From Morinoia aosen (taxonomy: Eukaryota; Arthropoda; Malacostraca; Amphipoda; Talitridae): a stretch of DNA of 64,000 nt. Made by a program: the position numbers and the translations under genes. Position 1 is the first letter of the stretch. The number at the start of each line of letters is the position of its first letter. Below the pieces are notes generated by a model. The model ran no database searches and was not told the DNA's origin. It saw only the letters and a program-made list of their open reading frames with translations. Location: contig CM059570.1 in assembly GCA_030386875.1 (NCBI GenBank), forward strand, positions 34,339,422 through 34,403,421, in the 5' to 3' direction. Positions 51,900 through 64,000 of this stretch are shown here, piece after piece.

Positions 51900-53330
51900 G
51901 GTGGGAAGTTTTGTCTTCCATCGTTATTAGATTCTTTTCTATTGACCTACGAATTGAATACACGCTTGACTTTGTGTGATACAAATTTGAGACAAAATTG
52001 TTGTCTGAATATAATGTTTTCTGAATATTCAGTGTTTCTGAAGCTCACATTATGTCCTAATGAAACTGTTAACCTTCACGGGTCAAAAATTACGATATTT
52101 GATTATGTTCAACATATAAGTTAAATTTGCGTAATTCGCTCTTTTGTTGAACATCGAAAAGTATGCAATGGATGTCTCCATCGTATAGGTATTAATCCTT
52201 CAAACCAGGGTACCGAAATAATATATCCATGTTAATAACATCAGCAATTTGAATAATATGTCTATACCCGGAGGTTGAGTAACCTGTATTATAGCTACGT
52301 ATACGGTCGTAATGTACAGGGTATTTCAACTAAATGTGTACAGTTTCCATATCCACGATTAAATCCTAAAAACTCGACGAAAAAAACGTAATACGTATTA
52401 CTTTGAAATTTCGACAGTTTATTTATCAGTTTGGGAGAATAGAACTTTTATTAGGTACTGATGTACACGTCTGTCAATAATGACTGGATTCTATATTTTC
52501 CATATGATTTCTTTTTCCAAATGTGAGTGATAAACAAAGATATTCATCCTAATGGTACCCGCGTTTAAAATATTTTTGTAATTGTGCGCTGATGAAACTT
52601 TCCAGGAATAAACTTTAAGGTGATTTTAGCTAATAATTCCAAAATAGACCCATTTTTTCGTTTCAAATGCTTGTTTCATACCGCGATGCAGGCTTCCTTA
52701 ATTTACAAATTTTGTTATGCACGATGTGCATCTGATCGAGTAGGTCGGTTTGACGTCGCGTACTCTAGGCTGTAGGATGGCTGAGCATCGAGATAGGAGT
52801 TACCGCTCTGGAAATATTCAACTAGTCCTTCGCATTCGGCTTTTAGGGATGTTTAGGAGCATCATAGTAGTCCATTTAACAACAGTAATTTCAAAATTCT
52901 TTCATGATCTAAATTTTCCTCTGATTCAAGAATTTTAGAGTCTCTATTCATTTTAAGAAATAAGTTGATTTTAAACTACAGACTTAGTTGTTTTCCGTTG
53001 TCAATAGTTAACAGGAAGATTTTAAGGTTAGTTATTTCAATTCATCATCTTTCTAATTCATATAATGTTTCTCCATGTACATTATTTTGCTGAAGATGAG
53101 CGAATGCTCGAAACGTCCAATTTTGTTTTACTTGCAATTTTTAATTGGAGTAAATGTTTTATACGGTGTTTTTAGCTCTCTCATATTTACTTACTGATGA
53201 AACTCGTATCACAGATACGATCATTAAGCATCCTCATGAGCGCCACGGAGAGACGGAAGAAGCAGACACCAAACAAATAAACACACGGAAGTTATTCGTA
53301 GTATTAGATTGTAATACAGTATACCAGATG
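51900..53330. other. AT-rich DNA, nothing supported
   Basis: No exon-like patch, inverted termini or protein similarity recognised. GTACAGGGTATTTCAACTAA at 52315 resembles arthropod MITE ends but I find no partner. Confidence 0.4.
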
Positions 53331-53332
53331 TC

Positions 53333-54117
53333 CCACAAAAATGTCCTCGACCCTTTAATTGATTATATTTCCGCTTTAAATTAACATAATTGAATTGTCA
53401 TTTTTTCCAAATGTTTCAAATTGTGTCTCCTTTTCGACTAATTTAAGTTTTTGAAAATCGGTTGAATAACCACTTTACAATGATCGATTTACTGAAAGGG
53501 GTAGAAAAACTAATTGTTCAGAGGAAAAGTTTTTAAACAATATTTATATTCTTTCTTATTTTGTACTTTCCAAACAAAAACGATCGATCAAATACTTAAA
53601 AGAGCAACAAATCATTGCCCTAAAGACGTTTAAAGAACGTTTAAACAAATAAAGTAATTTAGTATCCTTCGACACACCCTCCATTTCTCTCAAGTCAAGT
53701 ATGTATTCCTTCTATAGTCACCATTGAACGAAGAGTTTTGCGGATTATTTCACCGTTTTCTTTCACTTCTTGAATCACTTCTTCAAATTCGTTGTCGAAG
53801 AATTACTGATGATGGAGGTGATACACACTTAGAGGTATGTAGGATACATCATTTTGATATTATTTTTGCAGTAGGCTTTGAAAAATGAGGAATACCAGTG
53901 TTGTTTTAAAAACATTTCCTCTGAGCAATCAATTTTTCTACCCTTTCAGTAAATCGATCATTGTGAAGTGGATATTCAACCGATTTCCAGAAACTTAAAT
54001 TATTTGAAAATTAAACAATATTTGCTATATTCTGAAAAAACACAATTAAAATATGTTAATTTAAAGCGGAGATAGAATCAATTAAAAAGTTGAAGACATT
54101 TTTGAGAGACACCTGGT
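53333..54117. mobile_element. Foldback MITE (785 bp) with arms of about 200 bp
   Basis: Left end ACCAGATGTCCCACAAAAAT at 53333 and right end ending CACCTGGT at 54117 are inverted. The arms stay complementary for about 200 bp, including TTTCCGCTTTAAATTAACAT against its reverse complement at 54055, and GATCGATTTACTGAAAGGG against CCCTTTCAGTAAATCGATC at 53943. TA-rich flanks (TAT/ATA) suggest a TA target. Non-coding centre. Confidence 0.8.
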
Positions 54118-54714
54118 ATATAAGGTTTTCCAATACAACAACAAACTATAATAGAGGGAAAATTTTCTATATTTTTCTCCCAACATCTGAAGCAGCCTTT
54201 GACATGACGATCGTGGAGCCTATTGCATACTAACAAAGGACATTATTGTTTAAACACTTTTAAAGTTATTCTCATGTAATGTATTTTTGGTATAAAAATT
54301 GTTGCAAATACACGGTCTTTCTTTTTCTTCTTTCCCTAACGGAAATGGAGTTGCTGTTGGTTCATTTTTCTAATTTCCCCTACTTTATAAACTTATCGAG
54401 TAAATTTTACTGCTGCGCTCTCTTTTGAAATGCTCTCGACACCAATGTGATTGTGTAATGTGCTCGTCGTCTGTAAATAATCAGCATCATAATAGAGTGA
54501 AAAACTCAAAACTAACATTGCATACCTTCACTCTGAGATCGTGCCTCAGAGGTTTGAAGCGCTTGTAGATCATGTATTTCACTAAATACTTCCGAGGTAT
54601 TCTTTAGTAGTATTTAAAGTATTTTGATGTTCTCAGTCATCTATCCGTGGATAAAATATCCAAGAAAGTATAGGTATTTTACTTGTTTCTCTCAATAATT
54701 ATTACCATAATTAA

Positions 54715-54872
54715 CCCCTGACGTGGCTAGTGTACACATCGTATGGTTTTTCCGTCAATTAAGGATCTCTATATTAAGAAACTTACTAAAATTCAAGGTG
54801 TTGTAAATTTCATGAATCAACTTTTGCGGAAATAATCGTTTTTCTTTCTTTCTTTCTTTTTTCTTGCGTTCT
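54715..54872 (+). repeat. (TTTC)n-tailed repeat family, copy 4
   Basis: CGTATGGTTTTTCCGTCAATT, AAGGATCTCTATATTAAGAA and a long CTTTCTTTCTTTC tail at 54843. Confidence 0.75.
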
Positions 54873-55044
54873 TGTGAAGGGTTCATGGGCTAGAAATCCC
54901 TCAGTATATGTTCTCGTTGGAAAAAAAGGAACCTCAATTTCTTTCCCAACAGAGGTAACCTCAATTAGAGTAACCGTCATTATATCTTGGTGTTAGTTGT
55001 GAAGCATTTGAAAAAAATTGCTCAAGATGATGTGCATCGAATAT

Positions 55045-55210
55045 ACCATGAAGAAAAGAAAGAAAAGAAAAGAAAAACAGTTTATTTCCAATAGAGTTAA
55101 AAAATGAAATGCTTAACATTTTTTTTAATAACATAACATTAACATCTTAGTTGATAATTACGTATCGGTATCGTAATACCCTCGTAAAATGTGGAGACAA
55201 AAAGTGACTG
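55045..55210 (-). repeat. (TTTC)n-tailed repeat family, copy 5
   Basis: AAGAAAAGAAAGAAAAGAAA tail, ACAGTTTATTTCCAATAGAG, then GTATCGGTATCGTAATACCC. Its body is followed by related tandem segments at 55385-55530 (TTAATTGCTATTCATAYATGG twice). Confidence 0.75.
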
Positions 55211-56599
55211 ACAGAAAAGCACAACAAAAATGAGGTCCTATCGTTTTGTAATCTGATTTCGACAGTGCATTTAAATAAAGGTAACTAAGAAAACATAATC
55301 CTCGTGAGTTGAAAAACACTCTCGTTAGTGCGCACCTGTATTGAAATAAAAGCGAAAGACGCATTCAAATACCTTGACATAGAGACCCTTAATTGCTATT
55401 CATATATGGTTATCGTAATACCCATTTTAAGTGTTGAAACAAATGATTTAGATCCTTAATTGCTATTCATACATGGTTATCGTAATAACCATGATAATTG
55501 TCGAAACATGATTCGAAGGAAAGCACGAAAAAATGCGTTCCTCTTTGTCGCGGTAGTCGGATTTTGCTAATGCATTTAAAATACAAGTGACAAGAAAAGC
55601 ATAAATCATGTGGCGCATTGCTCAAAACCCTCTCGTTAGTGCGTACTCGTATTGAATTATGAACATAAGAACATAGGAACTAGTGATACGAGCGTGAGGG
55701 ATTGATGTTAGAAGTAAAATGGGCAGATATGATTTATTTTGCGTCTAGAACTATGAGGTCGACAGTAGGGATTTGGAACAATTTTTCACACGGACGCATC
55801 ATCTAGTATGCCAAGTGGTGAGCTCGGAAAGAATATAATATTCCCTGAAACAAAACAAAAAATTGTTATGACATTTCTTACTTAAGCTAATAGTGCTGGG
55901 GCAAAGAGTTCATCGGAGTCAAAGACATGAAAAGGATTGTTGTACAATGCAAGTCGTGATATTTTCAACATGGGTGGAAAAGTACAAAAAGTTAACTACC
56001 CAAAATAGTGTTGTCATAATGTATTCACGAGAGCAAGAAAGTAAGAAGAGTTACCACACAAAACTAACAAGAGCAATTTAAAACTTCCATTTGAAAGTAA
56101 TAAGCAGATGACGTTCCACCGCGTTAAGTTTAGGAATATCGTTGGTCACGGTGTGGTTGCGCAATTGATTTTTTAATATCGCAGCAATGGATATGATTTT
56201 AAATATTTCTTAAATAGTCGAAATTACCATAAGTCAGCCAGTTAGCCCCAGAATTACCATCTACATCAGTAATTTAAGCGAATTTTAGCCTAATATAGTC
56301 AGCCAAGTGTAGTCCATGCTTCGATTTCAATTAAATTAGGCTCTCTTTAAAGGCTTGTGTGTCACCTGATTGCAAGTTTTTAGTTACGAGAAAAACGTAA
56401 CATCTCACGGTCTCGTCAGACTATGTTGGAGATCAGTATCAGCAAAAAGGTCAGAAGAAAACTGTTCTCGTAAAAGAAAATATGTCGAAGAGCGATTTCA
56501 AACAAACGAATACTAAATTATATCGTGATGATATTCTTAACTGACAAAGAACACGGCATTCACAAAATTGTGAAGGTAAAAATTTTATAAATACGCAGA

Positions 56600-56660
56600 G
56601 AAAAATAAGAAATTTCAATTTGCAGATATAAACGAAATTTCAATTTGCAGATATAAACGA
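56600..56660 (+). repeat. 25-bp direct duplication
   Basis: AATTTCAATTTGCAGATATA occurs twice in tandem, 25 bp apart. Confidence 0.85.
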
Positions 56661-57369
56661 AAAATTTCCCGCAATATAGAATCGTTTTAACTAACTGGGT
56701 TTTAACTAACTTTTTAACTCGTTTAATAATAACTGGGCTTTCCTTCTTTTAAATATAGCCGATTTGACCTTTATTGTGAATTACAGCATAAAATATTGAG
56801 TTAATTATCTCAATGATCAGTCTAATGCGAAACTAGGTTAAGTGAATTAGGTTAAACATTATTGTACACCTTAGAATAACGTGATGGTAGGATGCCCTAG
56901 AAGTCTCTGAACTTGTTCGGGCCCACAGGTAGCTATACTCTAGTTTGACCATTGTACTAGACTTAAGAAACATTCTACCTCTGTATCACCAGTGGTAAAT
57001 AAATTGTTTAAATTGTTTGAAATTGTTTTGGGAATATTTCTCTAATGGTCATCACTCTTTCCGAAGTTGAAAACAAAGCAAGGATTACTTCTGGTTCTTC
57101 AGATGTTTCAGGAAGTGAAATAAAGAATGAATAGGACCATATTTGCGCATAATTTTGTGTTTGAATGGTGAAGAAATCGACAATACCGCAGAAACACTAT
57201 TTTAAATCACGCAGTATCGAGGTGTTCACGTCAATAATTAGGAAGTCCAAAGGAGTCTCTAGTAGTATTTAAATTATTTATAAGTTGTCAATCATCTCTT
57301 TGTGTATGAACTATCCATGATATGACATTTGATTGATTCTCTCTATAACATAATTAGCCTCTCGGCACG

Positions 57370-57620
57370 CCAATTAGCCCTTGATATGGTTAGTCTATTA
57401 GCACGCCTAGTATGGGTTGTCTACTACATAGTACGCCTCGTATGGTTTGTCTATTAGTACGACTCATATAATTGTCTATTAATACGGCTCGTATGATTTG
57501 TCTCTCAATTAAGGACCTTTATATAAAGGAATTTTTAAAATCCAATGTGTTGTAATGTATCTCATGTATCAAATTTTTGTGGAAATAACTGGACTTTCTT
57601 TTCTTTTTCTTTCTTTATCA
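57370..57620 (+). repeat. (TTTC)n-tailed repeat family, copy 6
   Basis: The fullest copy: four tandem 25-27-bp units with CGTATGGTTTGTCTATTAGT, then CAATTAAGGACCTTTATATA, then AAATCCAATGTGTTG and the TTTCTTTTTCTTTC tail. Confidence 0.8.
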
Positions 57621-58919
57621 CGGCTTTAGGTTTACTTCCTAGTTATTTGACCGAGTCAAGCCTAGTGAATTTTTACATCTTAATGTTTTATATAAACCTA
57701 ATTCGCTAAGCTTGTCAGCCTTCGATAAGTTTGTCAAGTGTTTTGAATTATTCGAATGTTATGAATTTGATGATGTTCGAAATGCTAATTGTTTGAAACA
57801 ATTTCAAACGCCAATTATTCAATCTTATGTTGAATGCTAATTATATGAGGAAATTTCGAGCAAGAATTACATGATGATATTTTGAATACTTATTATTTTA
57901 TAATCAATTACCGTTTCCACTTCTGAATTATGTATAATTTTTAATTTTAAATTTCAATATATTATTTGCGCAAAGTGTGAGCACCTAATTTTTTGTAATT
58001 TATTCATGCCGATATTTTCGTCTCAAATTTTTCAAACAGCGGAGCAGATCATGTAAATTTCTGCGCCTAAGATAACCTATGAAGACCATTTGGTAAAAAT
58101 TCCCATAGTTGTTCAAAAAGTGATTGGCAAATTTTTTAGTTCAATGAACGTACTTAGTTCCAGATAAAAAGGGGGTCTGACATTACGAATCACAATAAAA
58201 ATTACTTTGATTGAAAAAACATAGAAAAATTTGGGAAGCGATGAGAGAGTGGTATCATGTGGCTGTCACCCAGCCTCGCGCCCCTGCAAGTGATCAGCGA
58301 ATGTCGAGGGTAGATACTTCAATAAAGCGTTGCTTTCCAACAATGCTCCTAGAAATTAGAAAAAAACTAACCTTGCTCCAAAAGGGTTCAAAAAACGTAA
58401 TATGCAGTGGATGATACGTTCGACGAATGAAAATATAGTTATTCAAGCTGTACACATGGAAGGCAAGATGAGTGAACGAGTGAATAATTGCTTGAGAGTG
58501 CAAGTTCTTGCCCTCATTCACAATCTGCAGATACAGACGGGAGTGTTCAATAACATCAATACAGTAACATTCACTTTCTGGCATAACAATATCACTAATG
58601 AAATCTAAAACGAAAAATTTCAGAAATACTTCTTGACGATAAGCGAAAAATCTTAGATTCACGATGTTTAAAAATGTAGACAGAATACACTCGGAGGAAA
58701 TGTTTATACCAAAACACTACTTGGAATTACGGTTCCAACAATTAGATTTTAGCAACAACATTACTCCAATTTATGTAAATTAAAATTTTTCATTTTTCTT
58801 GGATTGGGCCATTCAGGGAGATCAACTGTTGTATCTATGAGAATTAAGGCTCACAGGGGGAAAATGTGTAGTCCAGAGCTTAAAGTTAAGTTGGTCTTCT
58901 TCTTCATGAAATAGAATAT

Positions 58920-59110
58920 TTTTTGTTACGTACCATCTTTTTTCGGTTCGTTGTTGTCCTGTTTTCAGCACCTTTTCCTTTCTTCTTCAACTTTTCTTTT
59001 GTTTCATAAAAATCTTTTTTAACTTACGTTATCTATCAACAGTTTGTGGAGATACACCTTGTGCGTAGCTTCCTCATTCCCATATCTCCAAACTAAATGA
59101 TACATCCATC
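58920..59110 (-). repeat. Dispersed repeat family R1, copy 5 (outside the DOCK gene)
   Basis: Reads on the plus strand ATCTTTTTTCGGTTC, CTTCAACTTTTCTTTTGTTTC and ACACCTTGTGCGTAGCTTCC, the reverse complement of copy 1 blocks in the expected order. It shows that R1 is mobile or dispersed and not a local duplication. Confidence 0.65.
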
Positions 59111-60261
59111 CTTCCTCTCCTGAATATTTTTGTTTGGGTAAGGGAGTCTGAAACTGACTAACAATCAATCATTTCTTGGTTTGTAGAGTGTAATGTTATT
59201 CAGGCGTCCAACGGCGTGCTACTGGCAGACACGAGACACGAGGCCAAGCCAACGTGCTACCTCATAAGCTTACTAAGCTACTTTGATCAATAGTGAGGTT
59301 TGATTACTGCGCTGAACAGATCGTGCCTTATGAAGGGTCACTATTGACTGTAAAATTGGTGCAAAATGTTCCAGAAATGCGTGAACGCCATTAGTGGTGC
59401 ATTTTGGGTACGTTTTATGCAATTTAAGGGGGCATTTACGAAGATATTTAAAAAAATACATAGCAAGGCGCAACGCTGAAATATCGATCGTAATGTAAGG
59501 GTCTTGTTTGTTTATGTTCGTTGAAGGCTTTAAATTCATCAGTCTCCGCATTACCTTAGATGAGCACGCTTAGAGCTGCAACTATCTGTTCCAATTTACA
59601 CAATTATAAACTTCACTAGCAAATAATGTGAGTGTGCATCACGGTGTGGCAAAAGTTGACGCTTCAATAGCTGAAACAGCGACAGAGAGGGAGTACCGAA
59701 ATACATTTCAGGGCGCAAAAATTCCTCTCGAGTGTCGCTTGAACTTTGGAATGACAGGATAAAGATGTAAGCAGACACGAAGATGAATCTGCAAATAAGA
59801 ATGAAATACGACGGATTAAATAGTTACACATAATAGTAAACAAACTCAGTCAACAAATATATCTCATCCTAAATTTATTCTACTATTATATATAAAGTTT
59901 TTACATGGTTCTTCTGACTCTGATATTGCTAGAGAATACTTAATTGTAACTATTTGTTTTCTACGTCCTAAAAATATAATTTGGAGACTTCAATACCTAT
60001 ACATGTCGGCATTTCGTCAATGACTGATAAGACTTCAAGGTGTCTAGGGCATCAGTTTCACTCTGGGCGCTAAACTAAATATATAATGGGAAAGATTTCA
60101 TTTTTATTCAAATTAGCTAAATGCGCGTAGATTATTTCACTCGAAGTAGATCAGTAGTGCTTGAAATGTGTGTAGGCTAAAGCTGCCTAAATAAGTCGTT
60201 ATTATATGAGGTTAGCTCTATATAGCCTCAAATAGTTAATCTGTACAACGCACGTACTGCA

Positions 60262-60360
60262 AAAAAAGAAGGGGGAATAAATCAGTTTAATTCCAATAAA
60301 TTTGGCGAAAAAAATTCTCATTGGTTTTTTAAATATCCTAGCATTGATACCTTATTTGGT
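60262..60360 (-). repeat. (TTTC)n-tailed repeat family, copy 7
   Basis: CAGTTTAATTCCAATAAATT, CATTGGTTTTTTAAATATCC and TAGCATTGATACCTTA match the family in reverse; the tail is degenerate (AAAAAAAGAAGG). Confidence 0.65.
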
Positions 60361-61209
60361 AAACACACGTGCGAATCATGATTAATTGCCATGTCAGTGG
60401 TTGAACTAAAGATTGAGAGGAGAAAAACAAGGAAGTATATTCCCTTAGTTGAGTAATTCAAAGTTTGATGAAGCTTAAGAGTACGATGAAGAAAGACAGA
60501 CACATCGGTGGAAAGTGTTTTAGATAATCTACACGCTTTTGAGTATAACCTCATGGAAATTTAATCTCCGCTTCTAAAAACAGAACTGGAAATCTGAAGA
60601 TATCAAAAACTGATAATGCACGAACGTTTTAACCGTTTAAACTAAGATGTCAACAGCAATCGTTCGCCATGGCGCGCGGGAGTGCGATGGCTAGCTCTAC
60701 CCAGAATTTTCAGGAACCTACACTTCGAATGGCACAAAAGTAGGATTATAGTTCATGGGTTCTCATTTTCATTTGGTATGAATATATAGCTGGATTATTT
60801 TCCACGTATTATCTAGATCTTTAATTTTCTGTAATTCATGACACCCATACTTAAAAAAGCGCTCTGAATTATTCCGTTAAGCGAATCAATGGTACGGAGT
60901 GTGCGTAATCAGTGTATAATTGTGTTAAATGAAGCTCGTTGTTTTGAGAGAGCAGCAATCCTCAAAGCCTCAGAAGTGAAGTTCGTTGAGCTAGAAAACA
61001 TTACCATGGAGGAAATTACCGCACGTTCACTCCATGCATGAGTACTGAGTGATAATTGATTGATATATTATCGACGTCAGAAAACGACGTCACCTCGTTA
61101 ATCGCTTAAAAAAATATTGATGAATCTTCGGTAAAAGACACAGGAGGCACGCGGCAAGGTGTCCTGAGCTAGTTTAGTACTTCACTTCAGTGATGTGCAC
61201 TTACAGTGC

Positions 61210-61352
61210 CGTCGAATTATTATAATTTAATGCCGTCGAGTTATTATCATTTAAGGATGTTAATGTTAAGGTATTTTAAAAACCAATGTATCAACATTTC
61301 ATGTTTTTACTCTATTGGAAATAAACTGTTTTCTTTCTTTCTTTCCTTCAGT
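61210..61352 (+). repeat. (TTTC)n-tailed repeat family, copy 8
   Basis: Two tandem 26-bp units (GTGCCGTCGAATTATTATAA type), AAGGATGTTAATGTTAAGG, AAAAACCAATGTATCAAC, GGAAATAAACTG and TTTCTTTCTTTCC. Confidence 0.8.
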
Positions 61353-62831
61353 ATCAAATGCCAATATAATCTCCATTTAAACAAATGGACAGTCCCACGA
61401 GAGCTCGTTGCATGTGCCACAGCATATAATATCATTTGTAAACAGTTATTTAGGCGCTTGGTTCCCATATGCAGACCTCAAATTTCAGCGCTTTGAAATA
61501 GCAAAAGTAAATAAAAATCCATCTTCCTAACCAATGCAAAAAAAATTAACTTACAATGGCCCTTAAGACATTGTAATTAGTTCAATTTCATTTTTTTCTA
61601 ATTTCACGTCTTTTCTGCATGAGTCCGCTGACGAATGCAGATTTTTGACATGAAGCAGCAGGAATATTAGTTGAACATATAAAACAAAATATTCGAGAAG
61701 ATACTCACAATAAGCCATGAAACAGTTGTAGAAGGAGAAGAATTTCCCAAAATTATCAGGATATCTAACTGGAAAAGCGTTTAGAGTAAAACTTATATTC
61801 ACTCAAATTATGGCAGCGCAGCTGTAGAACACTCCCAGACACATTTATTTCGATGTTTTAGTTCCAAGTTGGAGGAAGTGAAGCAATGGATTTTGGCACT
61901 GGGGCGTGAAATCTCACATGAAATGATCATTAAATAATAATTAAAGCACTGCATGTTCTCGGGCTCAGTGTCCAAGAGAAGCTTCCCATCTTGATGATAG
62001 CTTCCATGGTGAATAAATTGCTTATAATACATGAGAGTAGGTGAGGATAATATCGCCTACATTAGCTGCAGTGTCGCCGAACATCTGTGCAGTAGTAATC
62101 GTGCTAATCGTCCGTCCTACAACCCTTAACATTCAGCAATTAGAGACCGCGTGGAAATGTGCAATATTAGCCTGAACAGCGTCAAGACACTCTCGGGTGA
62201 GCAAAATTTTCAGCAGGCTTTCGGGTTTTAAAATCTCTATTCATTCTCGAGTTGAAGCCTGGTTCAAATAATCACCTTAGCGGCATTTGTTCGCATGCAG
62301 TAGTTACTGAACCTATTGGGTATTTTCATCATACATTCGTAAGTTGTCAACTTTTTAAACTTTATTTATTTAACATAGTCAAGTTTCTATAGTATTTATC
62401 TTGTTAGCCGATGACTTGCCACCGTTAAAAATGTCGATTTGAAGGTTAAGAAATGATAAACACACTGTCAAATACACTTATGAGTTGATCTTTTTCTCAG
62501 TTCTTCCGTCTATTAGTTTCACATTTCCATGGACTATTTCCTTAGCCTCATCATGATATAACAATTTTAGTTAGCATTTATCCCCTTATAAGCGATTTTG
62601 CAGAAAAATGTATATGAATATTTTCTCACTATGTTGCTGCACATATGATGCAACATTTGTAGACATGTAGTATCTTTGAATTGCAGAGAATAAAATTAAT
62701 TGTTGACTTTTTTATTTCTTTGCATAATGAAACACGTTCAGGACCTCGTATTAATACTACCCGCTTGGGTTTTTCCACAGCTTCTTTCGCTGCGTCCAGC
62801 TTTGGTCCATCTCTGACCTGGCCTCGGGACC

Positions 62832-62842
62832 TATAAATAGCA
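62832..62842 (+). promoter_or_regulatory. TATA-box-like motif
   Basis: CTATAAATAGC is a textbook TATA box in a slightly GC-enriched context (CTGGCCTCGGGAC just before), about 390 bp upstream of the candidate exon at 63225. No confirmed transcription start. Confidence 0.3.
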
Positions 62843-63224
62843 ATAAGAAATCTGGACTCTCAAACCAGCCAGTAATTTTCTTTCTAGGTCTCATCAACGC
62901 TCGTTTTTCCACGTTCTAATTATATCAAATTACTTTCGCCCAAATTCTACACTTCACTCATTGCTCTACAAATATTTATTTTATCAAACACTAATTGAAT
63001 TCATTAAAATTAAATAAATAAACATATTTTTATCTCAACGACTTCTGGCAAAAATTTTTCATCGTAGACATCACAATTTATATTATTTCATATCATCAAT
63101 CATTCATTACATGAGCAAAAGTGTTTCTCAATCTTAATGCATTTGCTAATCTAAAAACTGAAAAGCTAATTGTTTCTATATTACAAAAGTTTCGGAGAAA
63201 GCTCATGCCTTAATATTCTAGCAG

Positions 63225-63428
63225 ATGCCTTCCGAGCAGCGCTTTAAGCACCACACTTATCTGGAGCCGGAGTTCAGCTATAAAGGTAAGGGAACCCCAC
63301 GGAATATCCACTCTTTCACTTTGCGAAGAGCAAAGCTTCCTAAGATTCCCTTTGATACTCGTGTATTTTGTGCAGGCGCCCTGCATCCAACGCTGGAGCG
63401 CAGATTCACCAAGGATAAAAGGTCATGA
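63225..63428 (+). CDS. Candidate two-exon coding segment, unknown protein
   Basis: 63225-63285 reads MPSEQRFKHHTYLEPEFSYK and ends in phase 1 at a good donor GTAAGG. After a 90-bp intron with acceptor TTTTGTGCAG, 63376-63428 continues in frame as GALHPTLERRFTKDKRS and ends in TGA. Codons are GC-rich in third position, like the DOCK exons and unlike surrounding DNA. The first part could be a start exon (ATG at 63225) or an internal exon after the AG at 63220-63221. I do not recognise the 38-residue product and claim no function. It may be the end of a gene whose earlier exons I missed, or chance. Confidence 0.3.
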   Translation: MPSEQRFKHHTYLEPEFSYKGKGTPRNIHSFTLRRAKLPKIPFDTRVFCAGALHPTLERRFTKDKRS

Positions 63429-64000
63429 GTTGCGACCGCCCTTGCGAACGACCCTTTATGATAATTTTACGGCCGCAGCTCGCGAATTCTGCGTCAGGTC
63501 GCCCTCACGAACCTCAATGTTACGGCCGCGTCTTTTCGCTCGGGTCTAGCGTGTAGCGGTGACCCCACAAACTGCACTCGACGCTACGACACTTGTTCCC
63601 TGCAGATGAACTGCTGATATTTCCCTTAATAATATGAAGGCACAGCGTCGTAAAACATTTTATCCTCTCTTGGAATTGCCATAAAAATTGTGATGAAGGC
63701 AAACCGTGTCGTGATGTGTTCAATTGTCCAATGAAGCGTGCAAGCTGCGCTGGTATTCAACTAGCCACCACTTGGCAACTTCGGTCGTCTCTCTAACGTG
63801 TGGGGGTTACGGCAACAGTCCGGCCATTTACAGAACATATGTTTAAGGCATTGTTGGACGGCGTTGAACGAATATCAGATTGTGTTTAAGGGATTATTAA
63901 CTGATAGTAGGGTGCATTTGCATGCAACAGACACAGAGCAGTGGCAATTTCTATGCCCGATATTGATTTATGAAATTATTCACACTCGCACACAACTTTT
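63429..64000. other. GC-enriched end of window
   Basis: Contains two diverged tandem blocks (GCGACCGCCCTTGCGAACGA and GGTCGCCCTCACGAACCTCA, each followed by TTACGGCCGC) at about 63430-63530. No supported gene. Confidence 0.4.

Noticed and set aside
58211-58662. ORFs of 67-122 codons on both strands
   Set aside because: No recognisable motifs, no exon-like composition and no splice context; within chance expectation for this length of AT-rich DNA.

Overview
This is nuclear DNA of an invertebrate animal, most likely an arthropod and possibly a crustacean: GC-rich exons with GT-AG introns sit in AT-rich DNA crowded with DNA transposons, a non-LTR retrotransposon, a tRNA-derived SINE and many minisatellites. 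There is no operon structure and no prokaryotic signal. The organism guess rests on gene and transposon style only.

The one gene I can read with confidence covers 4116-38138 on the minus strand. It is the 5' half of a DOCK guanine-nucleotide exchange factor of the DOCK3/DOCK4 (Drosophila sponge, spg) subfamily. I assembled 15 coding exons from splice signals and recalled family sequence. All 14 junction phases fit and the exons sum to 2397 nt, exactly 799 codons. They encode the N-terminal SH3 domain, the linker, the DHR-1/C2 lipid-binding domain and the start of the armadillo-like region. The catalytic DHR-2 domain must lie beyond the left edge.

The introns hold most of the mobile DNA: several TTAA-flanked (piggyBac-type) elements, an internally deleted hAT nested in one of them, a truncated Tigger/pogo nested in a foldback element, a probable solo LTR, a decayed MADF-domain copy and a 2.2-kb minisatellite of quasi-palindromic 17/18-bp units. 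A recurrent oddity is that tandem repeats begin at or next to the gene's splice sites (exons 4, 6, 8, 9, 12, 13 and 14), in several cases duplicating the splice site itself.

From 40.8 to 46.6 kb lie two tail-to-tail copies of a CR1/L2-like non-LTR retrotransposon. The minus-strand copy has two intact ORFs separated by a single in-frame stop codon followed directly by ATG. From 47 to 62 kb I find no supported gene, only a SINE, a decayed reverse-transcriptase remnant, a foldback element and eight or more copies of a repeat ending in a (TTTC)n tail. The last kilobase turns GC-rich and may carry two small exons of another plus-strand gene. The first 1.94 kb is a 22-bp satellite array that runs off the left edge.
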